DNA of 64,000 nt from JANSWY01 sp965267245 (GTDB lineage: Bacteria; Bacteroidota; Bacteroidia; Cytophagales; Cyclobacteriaceae), in assembly GCA_965267245.1 (NCBI GenBank), contig OZ253939.1:5146001-5210000 (forward strand), read 5' to 3'. The notes under the pieces were generated by a model. The model did no database searches, was not told the DNA's origin, and worked only from the letters and a program-made list of their open reading frames with translations. The position numbers and the translations under genes were made by a program. This document shows positions 22,354-29,975 of this stretch, in pieces (position 1 is the first letter of the stretch; each line of letters begins with the position of its first letter).

Positions 22354-24543
22354 ATGAAAAACGGATACCTTTTTTTTCTGGTCACGATGTTGGCCTGCAA
22401 TCAGTCTTCTCTTGATCCTGAACTCGTCAGGTGGGAGGAGCAAGCTAATCGTGTGAAAATCATAAGGGATGATTATGGTGTACCTCATATTTATGGAGAG
22501 ACTGACGCAGATGCAGTATTTGGTCTTCTGTATGCACAATGTGAGGATGATTTTCCCAGGGTAGAAAGAAATTATATTTGGGCGATTGGAAGATTATCTG
22601 AAGTAGAGGGTGAAAAAATGCTTTACAGTGATCTTCGGGCAAGGCTGTTCATGTCACAGGAGGAGGCTATTGAGATGTATGAAACAAGTCCAAAATGGTT
22701 GAGAGCTTTATGTGATGCTTTTGCAGACGGGATCAACTATTACCTGCATACCCATCCTGAAGTAAAGCCCAAATTACTTACACGCTTCGAACCGTGGATG
22801 CCAATGTATTTTAGCGAGGGCTCTATAGGAGGTGATATTGAGCGAGTCTCTATTAAAGGTATTCGTGAATTTTATGAAGACAAGGCATTCCAATCCAGCA
22901 AACTTGAAAAGAACGATCTTCCCTTGGATTATTATCAGGAACCTGTTGGGTCTAATGGAATTGCTGTTTCAGGTAAGTTGACTGAATCAGGGAATGCCAT
23001 GTTGCTGATCAATCCACACACATCTTTTTTCTTTCGGGGTGAGGTTCATGTTGTGAGTAATGAAGGGTTGAATGCTTATGGAGCAGTTACCTGGGGGCAG
23101 TTTTTTGTGTATCAGGGATTCAATGAAAAAACAGGGTGGATGCACACCTCTACTTATACTGATGTAATCGATGAATTCAAGGAGACGATTATTGAGAAAG
23201 ACGGAAAGTTATTTTACAAATACGGCAAGGAACTTAAATCTGTTAAGAAAGAGAAAGTTGTATTAAACTACCTTTCTGGAGACTCTGTGTTACAGAAAAA
23301 ATTTCCAATTTATAAAACACATCATGGTCCCATTACACATAAGATAGGAAAGCAATGGGTGGCAACTGCCATGATGTGGGAACCCGTGAAGGCCCTTTCA
23401 CAGTCCTATATCAGAACTAAGCAAACAAACTTAAGTGAGTTTCATGAAATGATGGATATGCGAACAAACTCAAGCAATAACACGGTTTTCGCAGATGGAG
23501 AGGGTAACATAGCGTATTATCATGGCAATTTTATTCCTATCCGGGATACAGCCTTTAATTACCAGGAGCCAGTGGATGGCAGTAACCCAAAAACTGATTG
23601 GCAAGGATTGCATTCTGTAGAAGAATGTATTGTGGTATCCAATCCGGAAAATGGATGGCTTCAAAATTGTAACTCAACACCATTTACCTGTGCGGGTTCG
23701 AATAGCCCAAAGTCTAGTGATTTTCCTAAATACATGTCTCTGAACAGAGAGAGATTTAGGGCAGCTCATGCAATTGAACTTCTTGAGAATGCCAATGACC
23801 TTACCCTGGACAAAATGATTGATTTGGCGTATGATCCGATACTGCCAGCTTTTCAACATTTGGTACCAGGGTTAACAGAAGCGTTCAAGTCGTCACCAGG
23901 TAGTGTTTCTGGAATGAAAGAAGCAATTGAGTTACTTGAAAATTGGGATTATAAAGTAGATACCGGATCTATCGCCATGACGCTGGCTCATTTTTATGGC
24001 ATGAATTGCTTCAGATTCGGGAAAGTCCCAGCGGGTGGTAGCTGGATGGAAAATGTCATTTACTTTGGAAATGAGTCGCCCAAAAAGGAACGTTTGAAAA
24101 TAATGGCCATCACGCTCAAACAACTAACTGATGATTTTGGAACCTGGAAAGTATCCTGGGGAAATGTAAACAGGTACCAAAGGCTCTCAGGAGCAATCGA
24201 AAATGTTTTTGATGATAATCAGCCCAGTACCCCTATTGGCTTAGCCTCGGGAAGGTGGGGTGCTTTAGCTTCATATGGAGCAAGAGCCGGTGAGCAAACC
24301 AAAAAGATCTACGGTACTCATGGAAATAGTTTTGTAGCGGTTGTTGAATTTGGGAAGCGGATAAAAGCAAAAAGTTTATTGGCTGGAGGGCAATCAGGAG
24401 ATCCCTCATCACCGCATTTTGATGATCAGGTGGATCTATATGCACAGGGAGAATTTAAAGATGTTGCTTTCTACAAAGAGGATGTTAAGGCAAGAGCTAT
24501 TCGTATTTATCGTCCTGGAAACACAGGCGATCAAAAAGAATAG
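22354..24543 (+). CDS. penicillin acylase family lipoprotein
   Basis: This 729-residue protein is an N-terminal-nucleophile amidohydrolase. A lipobox, TMLAC (Cys15), anchors it as a lipoprotein. VKIIRDDYGVPHIYGETDADA marks the start of the family fold. The expected self-cleavage site is Gly199-Ser200 in PVGSNGIAVSG, giving an alpha chain of about 185 residues and a beta chain with Ser200 at its N-terminus. Asn220 and His222 (LLINPHTSF) are also family-typical. Members hydrolyse beta-lactam side chains, N-acyl-homoserine lactones or other amides; the substrate is unknown. It overlaps the converging sulfotransferase gene by 13 bases. Confidence 0.9.
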   Translation: MKNGYLFFLVTMLACNQSSLDPELVRWEEQANRVKIIRDDYGVPHIYGETDADAVFGLLYAQCEDDFPRVERNYIWAIGRLSEVEGEKMLYSDLRARLFMSQEEAIEMYETSPKWLRALCDAFADGINYYLHTHPEVKPKLLTRFEPWMPMYFSEGSIGGDIERVSIKGIREFYEDKAFQSSKLEKNDLPLDYYQEPVGSNGIAVSGKLTESGNAMLLINPHTSFFFRGEVHVVSNEGLNAYGAVTWGQFFVYQGFNEKTGWMHTSTYTDVIDEFKETIIEKDGKLFYKYGKELKSVKKEKVVLNYLSGDSVLQKKFPIYKTHHGPITHKIGKQWVATAMMWEPVKALSQSYIRTKQTNLSEFHEMMDMRTNSSNNTVFADGEGNIAYYHGNFIPIRDTAFNYQEPVDGSNPKTDWQGLHSVEECIVVSNPENGWLQNCNSTPFTCAGSNSPKSSDFPKYMSLNRERFRAAHAIELLENANDLTLDKMIDLAYDPILPAFQHLVPGLTEAFKSSPGSVSGMKEAIELLENWDYKVDTGSIAMTLAHFYGMNCFRFGKVPAGGSWMENVIYFGNESPKKERLKIMAITLKQLTDDFGTWKVSWGNVNRYQRLSGAIENVFDDNQPSTPIGLASGRWGALASYGARAGEQTKKIYGTHGNSFVAVVEFGKRIKAKSLLAGGQSGDPSSPHFDDQVDLYAQGEFKDVAFYKEDVKARAIRIYRPGNTGDQKE

Positions 24544-25148
24544 TCAAATTTTTCAATCTCTTCCTTAAAAGCTTCGGCAACTATTTGTTGGGTCTCTTCA
24601 GAATAAAATTTGCGGTAATCTTTGTCATCCCGGTAACCCACTTTTTTCTTGGGTAGTTTATCAGGCTGAAACGGAATCCCCACATGGTTACAAAAAGACT
24701 TCAGGTCTTCATGTAGGTGCTCATAACGAATAAAGAAATAGTCTTCCCACTCATCATTTATAAACATGATTCGTTTATCCAGGTTGTTGCGGTTTTTCTT
24801 TCTTTTCAGTAATTCCTCAAAACTTAAACGTTGTTCCAATGGTCGAGGATGTTTGCCCCTGATTAACCTCAGCAAATGGTAATAGAAGGGGCGTTTCCTT
24901 GTTCTCCAGAAGTATAACGAGACCATTTTATCCCATGGATTCCTTACGGGGCAGATCTTTGTATATTCGGACCAAATGGTGTCGCCTACCATTTCCTTCG
25001 TACTGTATGCTGGTCGGTGACTTTGAAATTTTCGGGTGTCTATGATACCATCCTCTTTACAAAATGGTTTTAAGTAAGCCTCCAGACTACTACCGGCAGT
25101 CTTGTGAGTTTTGATGAAGATAAACTTGTACTTGTGTGAGACCAACAT
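24531..25148 (-). CDS. sulfotransferase family protein (copy 1)
   Basis: The product has 205 residues. The 5'-phosphosulphate-binding loop is FIKTHKTAGSSLEAYL (about 11-26). The 3'-phosphate-binding segment is CPVRNPWDKMVSLYFWR. RYEHL and a basic C-terminal part (KKVGYRDDKDYRKFY) follow, as in family-2 carbohydrate sulfotransferases. The enzyme would move sulphate from PAPS to a sugar or other acceptor. It is small but complete. It lies 3 bases after a paralogue and both follow the ABC exporter gene, forming a three-gene operon. Confidence 0.85.
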   Translation of the reverse strand: MLVSHKYKFIFIKTHKTAGSSLEAYLKPFCKEDGIIDTRKFQSHRPAYSTKEMVGDTIWSEYTKICPVRNPWDKMVSLYFWRTRKRPFYYHLLRLIRGKHPRPLEQRLSFEELLKRKKNRNNLDKRIMFINDEWEDYFFIRYEHLHEDLKSFCNHVGIPFQPDKLPKKKVGYRDDKDYRKFYSEETQQIVAEAFKEEIEKFDYSF

Positions 25149-25151
25149 GTG

Positions 25152-25769
25152 TTAGAAGGTGTAACCGAACTCCTTAATTTCCCTTTCAAAGGCTTTTGCC
25201 ACTATTTCACGAGTTTCTTCATTGTAGAATGTTTTATAATCTCGTTTTGGTCTATGTCCACCTTTCTCATGTGGCAGACGTTCAATTTCAAAAGGGATTC
25301 CCAATTCTTTACAAGCTCTTTCAAGATCACTCATCAGATGTTCATATCGTATGAATTTGTAGCCATCCGATTTCCCATCAATGTAAATTATTTCCCTGTT
25401 TTCATTGAGCTGATTTTTTCTTCTCGTGATCCACTCTTCAAAGCTGATGGAATGTTCTATTATGCCGCGAAACTTAAACTGAATAAACCACCTGTGCATC
25501 CAGTAATAAAATGGTCTTTTCCGGCCCCTCCAGAAATACATGGAGACCATAGTATCCCATGGGTTTCTGATAGGGACAATCTTAGTGTAATCATTCCAAA
25601 CCTGATCACCTACTATTGATTTAATTTCTGAAGCAGTAGTATGTTTTTCATCTAATTTTTTTCCTACAATACCATTTTCACAATAAGGTTTTAAATAGGT
25701 TTCCAAACTAGATCCTGCAGTTTTCTTTGTTTTTATAAAGATGAACTTATAATCGTGAGATACTAACAT
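25152..25769 (-). CDS. sulfotransferase family protein (copy 2, tandem paralogue)
   Basis: The product has 205 residues, the same length as its neighbour and clearly related along its length: MLVSHDYKFIFIKTKKTAGSS, IVPIRNPWDTMVSMYFWRGRKRPFYY, FIRYEHLMSDLERACKELGIPF and KTFYNEETREIVAKAFEREI. The PAPS-binding loop has Lys and Thr as expected. The two copies differ through the middle, where the acceptor should bind, so they may sulphate different positions. The start is 4 bases after the ABC exporter gene ends. Confidence 0.85.
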   Translation of the reverse strand: MLVSHDYKFIFIKTKKTAGSSLETYLKPYCENGIVGKKLDEKHTTASEIKSIVGDQVWNDYTKIVPIRNPWDTMVSMYFWRGRKRPFYYWMHRWFIQFKFRGIIEHSISFEEWITRRKNQLNENREIIYIDGKSDGYKFIRYEHLMSDLERACKELGIPFEIERLPHEKGGHRPKRDYKTFYNEETREIVAKAFEREIKEFGYTF

Positions 25770-25772
25770 CTA

Positions 25773-27443
25773 TCAATTAGGATTTTCAATGTTATAAACA
25801 GAGTGAACAATTGCTTCTCCCTTCTCAGAAGGCTGAGACAGGTCTCCATCTCTTAGCACTATCACACGGTCTGCAACATCAAAGTATTTGTCGTCATGTG
25901 AGATAGCCAGAATTGTTTTGCCGTTGGCTTTCAGTTGTGGAAGAATCTTTTTGTAATAGACGTCCTTGTAATACGGATCCTGGCTTGCCGCCCATTCATC
26001 AAAAATATAGAAAGGTTTATCTTCCAGAAGTGCCAATAATAAGGCGAGTCTTTTTCTCTGACCTGTTGAAAGTGACGTGGTTGTCAATTTCATATCCTTC
26101 AACCTGACTTTATTTTCCAGTTCCAGGAGTTTGATATACGCTTTCACGTTTTGGTTCACATGATTCTCATCCAGGTGATAAAAGTGATTAAAGAGGTAAT
26201 AATCTGTGAAGACCGCGTTGAATTGCTCCCTATACGAATCCATATATTCCTCTGTGATTAAAGTGCCTTTACTTTCAATTGAACCCGATACTGGGCGATA
26301 TAAACCACATATCACTTTGGCCATTGTACTTTTCCCGCTACCATTTCCACCAACAAGGAAAATCAGTTCACCTTCATTGATTTTTAAGTCGATTGGTCCT
26401 AGCTGAAAATTCTTTTCTTCCTCCTGAACATAATACTCGTATACTACATCCTTTAGTTCAACTAGCGGTGATTTTTTATTTGTAACAGGTAATTCGTTTA
26501 GCTCAGATTCCTTCTTGGCATTTTCTTCCAGGGTAACACCGATTTCATTAATTTTTTCCATAGCCACATCAATCTGACCCAGAACGGGTAGGAAGTTAGC
26601 AAGTCTGCTAAGCGGTCCAATTGTAAACAGGGCAATTGTCAGAAATTGAGCAAGAACACTATATTCTGCAGTTTCAATCCTGTTGACGAGCAGAAGAATA
26701 ATACCGATCCCAAGTAGCACTACCATTTCACCAGATTTTGAAAAAAGTGCCAATCTTGTACGTCCTAATAGATTTTCATTCTTTTGTGCTTCAGCAGCAG
26801 GAAATAGAATTTCATAAATGAATGAATCCCTTAGTTTTCTACTTAATGTAAGTTCTTTCAAACCATGGACCAATCCTTCGAAAAGGCCAAACACATCACT
26901 TTGAATATTCCTGGCACTTCGCATCCTGTTTTTGTAAGATCGAAGTGGCAGTTTGTTAAGCAAAAATGTAATCAATATGACCACACTGAACATTAAAAAT
27001 ATGATGGGAGACAGGTAGATCATGTAAATAAAGCAACCGATTATTGTTGCTATCCCGGTAAGTGAATTTGGTAATCGGTTGACACTATTAGAAATCGTAT
27101 TGATATCTGAAGTGAGAACTGTAAGGATCTTCTCACTTTTGTTCTCGAGGAGTGAGAATGAAGACTTTAAGATTTTTTTACTAATATCAACTCTCATCTT
27201 GAGAATGACCAGCTGGGCTGCCTTGGTAATCGAATATACAGCGACAACACTCATTACACCATATAAAAGCCACAATCCAAGGAATTGATAGATCAACGGG
27301 AATGGTTTTTCCATTCTTGTTTCGATCCCGGTGTTGATTAGATAAATTAGTCCGGATAAGCTTAATCCTGAAATGACTGCTGAAATGCTGGATATAATAA
27401 AAGTCCCTAAAGAACTTTTGATAAGTAATCCGATTATTTTCAT
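25773..27443 (-). CDS. cyclic-peptide-type ABC exporter (fused membrane and ATPase domains)
   Basis: The product has 556 residues. Residues 1-300 hold about six membrane helices and 330-556 the ATPase, with Walker A at 365-373 (GGNGSGKST), signature LSTGQ at 458-462 and Walker B PFYIFDEW at 477-484. The family (SyrD, PvdE, cyclic-peptide transporter type) exports peptides or siderophore precursors. The order exporter, sulfotransferase, sulfotransferase on one strand suggests that a sulphated product is exported. No peptide synthetase or precursor gene is visible nearby. The nucleotide domain looks intact. Confidence 0.85.
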   Translation of the reverse strand: MKIIGLLIKSSLGTFIISSISAVISGLSLSGLIYLINTGIETRMEKPFPLIYQFLGLWLLYGVMSVVAVYSITKAAQLVILKMRVDISKKILKSSFSLLENKSEKILTVLTSDINTISNSVNRLPNSLTGIATIIGCFIYMIYLSPIIFLMFSVVILITFLLNKLPLRSYKNRMRSARNIQSDVFGLFEGLVHGLKELTLSRKLRDSFIYEILFPAAEAQKNENLLGRTRLALFSKSGEMVVLLGIGIILLLVNRIETAEYSVLAQFLTIALFTIGPLSRLANFLPVLGQIDVAMEKINEIGVTLEENAKKESELNELPVTNKKSPLVELKDVVYEYYVQEEEKNFQLGPIDLKINEGELIFLVGGNGSGKSTMAKVICGLYRPVSGSIESKGTLITEEYMDSYREQFNAVFTDYYLFNHFYHLDENHVNQNVKAYIKLLELENKVRLKDMKLTTTSLSTGQRKRLALLLALLEDKPFYIFDEWAASQDPYYKDVYYKKILPQLKANGKTILAISHDDKYFDVADRVIVLRDGDLSQPSEKGEAIVHSVYNIENPN

Positions 27444-27561
27444 TACCCTTCTACCTCAAAATTCAATTGCAAACTTAATCGATATTCAATTAAACCCATC
27501 GAAAATTAACAATGCTTAAACAAAAAGGCCTTTTTTGAATGAATTTTACCACGAAACGGCT

Positions 27562-27867
27562 CTAGAAATTATAATCAAAGGCTGAATCTTTCTTTAAAGA
27601 GAAGGCGATTGGTTTACCATCGAACAGGATTTTGGTTTTAGCCCATACTTCTGCAAATAATTCTGAATGCCGGTACTTTTCCAGGTACTCATCACTTTCC
27701 CAAATACTGTAAGTGCTTAATATGTTCGATTGGTGATAGTCTGGTAAGAGCTCAAGGTGTACACATCCTTCAGACATGCTGATTCTGTGCTTTACTTCCT
27801 CGAACATTGACAGAAATTCTTCAACCTTATCTGCTTTAAAAGTCATTCTAACAATTCTGATCAGCAT
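27562..27867 (-). CDS. antibiotic biosynthesis monooxygenase-domain protein
   Basis: The product has 101 residues with one ABM ferredoxin-like domain. MLIRIVRMTFKADKVEEF, GCVHLELLPDYHQSNIL, TYSIWESDEYLEKYRHSELF and the closing region show the usual beta-alpha-beta pattern. Such small dimeric proteins include quinol monooxygenases, heme-degrading enzymes and many of unknown role. It lies 3 bases after the SAM hydrolase-type gene, so the two are probably translated from one message. Confidence 0.8.
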   Translation of the reverse strand: MLIRIVRMTFKADKVEEFLSMFEEVKHRISMSEGCVHLELLPDYHQSNILSTYSIWESDEYLEKYRHSELFAEVWAKTKILFDGKPIAFSLKKDSAFDYNF

Positions 27868-27870
27868 AAC

Positions 27871-28647
27871 TTATTGGTTAAATTGTACAAAAATTGGTGT
27901 GTCTTCCTTCAATCCTAATAATCTGGAGGCGTCTCCTTTATTAATGCCTATTTGCATAAGTCCATTACTATTAAAAATAATATAGCACTCTCCCGGATCC
28001 ACCTGACTAAATGACTGGTTCAGTTTTTGGAATATTTCTCTACCCGCTCTTATGGAGTATCCCAGCTCTTTGTTGATTTTGTGAATGGTTTCAAATTCCT
28101 GCTTCTCAATATTGGTAATCAGATTACCAAAATGATCGACCCGGATTACATTCCCAACAATTTCTTTCTTAGTTGCTTTTACTTGTCTTCCAAGCAATTG
28201 GATAAATTGATCTACAGGATTTCCAATGGTTTCTGGACCTTTCGTTTGAAGATTGGCACATGCCTCTGCTAAAATATCCTTAGCAGGGAATGTTGAATTG
28301 ACAATATCGGTATTAATCTGATACACTTTTTCAGCGGGCTCACTATCGATTAAACTTATGATTCCGTTATCCGGACAAACAAAAAAGTGTCCGTTCAGTT
28401 CGGCCACCAGAAACTTATTTGATTTGCGTCCCATATTATCTACAGCAATTAAGTGAATTGTTCCCGCAGGAAAATCGTTGTATACCAATCTGGTTACATA
28501 AGCTGCATGTCCAATGTCAAACGGTTTGATGTGGTGACTTATGTCGATAATGGGAATTGTGGGATCCTTTTTGAGGATATTTGCTTTCACGGCAGCCACG
28601 TAATGATCACTGGTTCCGAAATCTGACATAAATGTGACTATCGCCAT
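27871..28647 (-). CDS. S-adenosyl-L-methionine hydroxide adenosyltransferase family protein
   Basis: The product has 258 residues of the DUF62/SAM hydrolase family, related to fluorinase and chlorinase. FMSDFGTSDHYVAAVKA near the N-terminus carries the conserved Asp, and IDISHHIKPFDIGHAAYV follows. HLIAVDNMGRKSNKFLVAE, VCPDNGIISL and a C-terminal beta-domain with VDHFGNLITNI complete the fold. Most members hydrolyse SAM to adenosine and methionine. Nothing here suggests halogenation. It is divergent from phoH with about 90 bases between, likely containing both promoters. Confidence 0.88.
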   Translation of the reverse strand: MAIVTFMSDFGTSDHYVAAVKANILKKDPTIPIIDISHHIKPFDIGHAAYVTRLVYNDFPAGTIHLIAVDNMGRKSNKFLVAELNGHFFVCPDNGIISLIDSEPAEKVYQINTDIVNSTFPAKDILAEACANLQTKGPETIGNPVDQFIQLLGRQVKATKKEIVGNVIRVDHFGNLITNIEKQEFETIHKINKELGYSIRAGREIFQKLNQSFSQVDPGECYIIFNSNGLMQIGINKGDASRLLGLKEDTPIFVQFNQ

Positions 28648-28738
28648 AGAAGCAAAAAGAATATTTATTTATTTTGTAGGCACAAATATAAATTTTCGGC
28701 TCAAAAAGCTTTATTCATATTAAAAGATATAACTGCGT

Positions 28739-29674
28739 TTGTTAGAAAAAGTAATAACATTAGAAAATGTCTCATTAGTTGATTTCCTGGGTGTAGAAAA
28801 TCAAAACATCAAAGAGTTAGCCACCGCTTTTCCTCAAAGTAAGATTGTTTCCCGTGGTAACGAGATCAGAATTCAGGGAACAGCCCCGCAAATCCTTCAG
28901 ATCAATGATATTTTGAATTCATTATTGGCCCACTATAATAAATTTGGGAAGGTTACCCATGAGAATGTAGTTTCCTACATCAAAAAGGAAAATGATGATC
29001 AGCACACGAATGTAGATGATGAGATATTGGTGTATGGCACTCGTGGTTTTAAAATTCAGGCCAAGACCAAAAATCAAAGGAATCTTGTAAATGCGGCCAG
29101 AGAGAATGATTTGGTATTTGCATTGGGACCAGCTGGAACTGGAAAAACTTACATTTCAGTGGCACTAGCTGTTAAGGCGCTTAAGAATAAAGATGTTAAG
29201 AAGATTATTATCACCAGACCGGCAGTCGAGGCTGGTGAAAACCTAGGATTCCTACCAGGAGATCTCCAGGAAAAAATAGATCCCTATCTGAGACCCATTT
29301 ACGACGCTCTTGGGGACATGGTACCGACCGAAAAACTAAAGTACTACCGTGAAAATGGAGTTATTGAAATAGCACCATTGGCCTATATGAGAGGCAGAAC
29401 ACTCAATAACGCTTTCGTACTTTTAGATGAGGCCCAGAATACTACTCCTATGCAATTGAAGATGTTCCTGACAAGAATGGGCCCTAATTCCAAAGTGATT
29501 ATCACTGGAGATGGTTCACAGATTGACCTTCCAAAAAATCAACACTCTGGTTTGGTGCAGGCAATACAGGTATTGAAAGACATCAAAGGAATTGGGTTTG
29601 TGGAATTGGATGGTTCAGATGTGGTGAGGCACAAGCTCGTGCGCGAAATCATCAAAGCATATGAAAAAGGATAA
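28739..29674 (+). CDS. PhoH family protein
   Basis: The product has 311 residues, read from a TTG at 28739. No ATG lies early in the frame, and homologues begin at this point (LEKVITLENVSLVDFLGVEN). An N-terminal KH-like domain (about 15-75) is followed by the PhoH ATPase with Walker A LGPAGTGKTY (about 130) and TRPAVEAGENLGFLPGDLQE, Walker B VLLDEAQNT and GDGSQIDLP. PhoH proteins are cytoplasmic ATPases linked to RNA metabolism and phosphate stress. The next gene is 300 bases away. Confidence 0.93.
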   Translation: MLEKVITLENVSLVDFLGVENQNIKELATAFPQSKIVSRGNEIRIQGTAPQILQINDILNSLLAHYNKFGKVTHENVVSYIKKENDDQHTNVDDEILVYGTRGFKIQAKTKNQRNLVNAARENDLVFALGPAGTGKTYISVALAVKALKNKDVKKIIITRPAVEAGENLGFLPGDLQEKIDPYLRPIYDALGDMVPTEKLKYYRENGVIEIAPLAYMRGRTLNNAFVLLDEAQNTTPMQLKMFLTRMGPNSKVIITGDGSQIDLPKNQHSGLVQAIQVLKDIKGIGFVELDGSDVVRHKLVREIIKAYEKG

Positions 29675-29975
29675 TTTTTTTAAATTTTTTAAAATTAATT
29701 TTCTCTTAATATTATTTTGTAAAATCCTCTTATTCAGGTGTTTACATTGGATTGTTGACAGCTAAAAAGAATTATTGGACAGAACGGCTTCTTGAAAACC
29801 ATATTTTCATTATCATATGATAATACCACTTATTTTTTATTGATTACATTCGAATTGAGATAGTTTTAGTTCCCGTTAATGTACCGGTGGTCACCGTTCC
29901 CGTTTGTTCGAATTGTCCTATTGTTAGCCACCGGTATTTTTTTCTTTTCTTTTTTAAACTAATTACACCACATTC
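29675..29975. other. 301-bp intergenic region between phoH and comEC, possible small RNA or leader
   Basis: The first 165 bases are AT-rich with no gene that I can see. A TTG at 29840 and TAGTTTTA at 29861 have the spacing of a Bacteroidota promoter. The transcript would then cover TTCCCGTT, repeated at 29870 and 29897, and end at the inverted repeat at 29882-29936. TTCGAATTG also occurs twice (29849 and 29907). Confidence 0.3.
29882..29950 (+). terminator. inverted repeat with T-rich tail in front of comEC
   Basis: TACCGGTGG (29882-29890) pairs perfectly with CCACCGGTA (29928-29936) across a 37-base loop, followed by a long T-rich run. CGGTG can instead pair with the nearby CACCG at 29892, giving two alternative folds. 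This is either a terminator for an upstream RNA or an attenuator for comEC. Confidence 0.5.

Noticed and set aside
24531..24543. Frameshift or fusion between the acylase and sulfotransferase genes
   Set aside because: The genes are convergent on opposite strands and each has a normal C-terminus; the overlap is 13 bases only.
27522..27535. Terminator at AAAAAGGCCTTTTT
   Set aside because: The stem is A-T only with a 4-base GGCC loop, too weak to claim, although it follows the gene at 27562.
27871..28647. Fluorinase or chlorinase activity
   Set aside because: The sequence has the general SAM hydrolase features of the family; nothing in it points to halide use.
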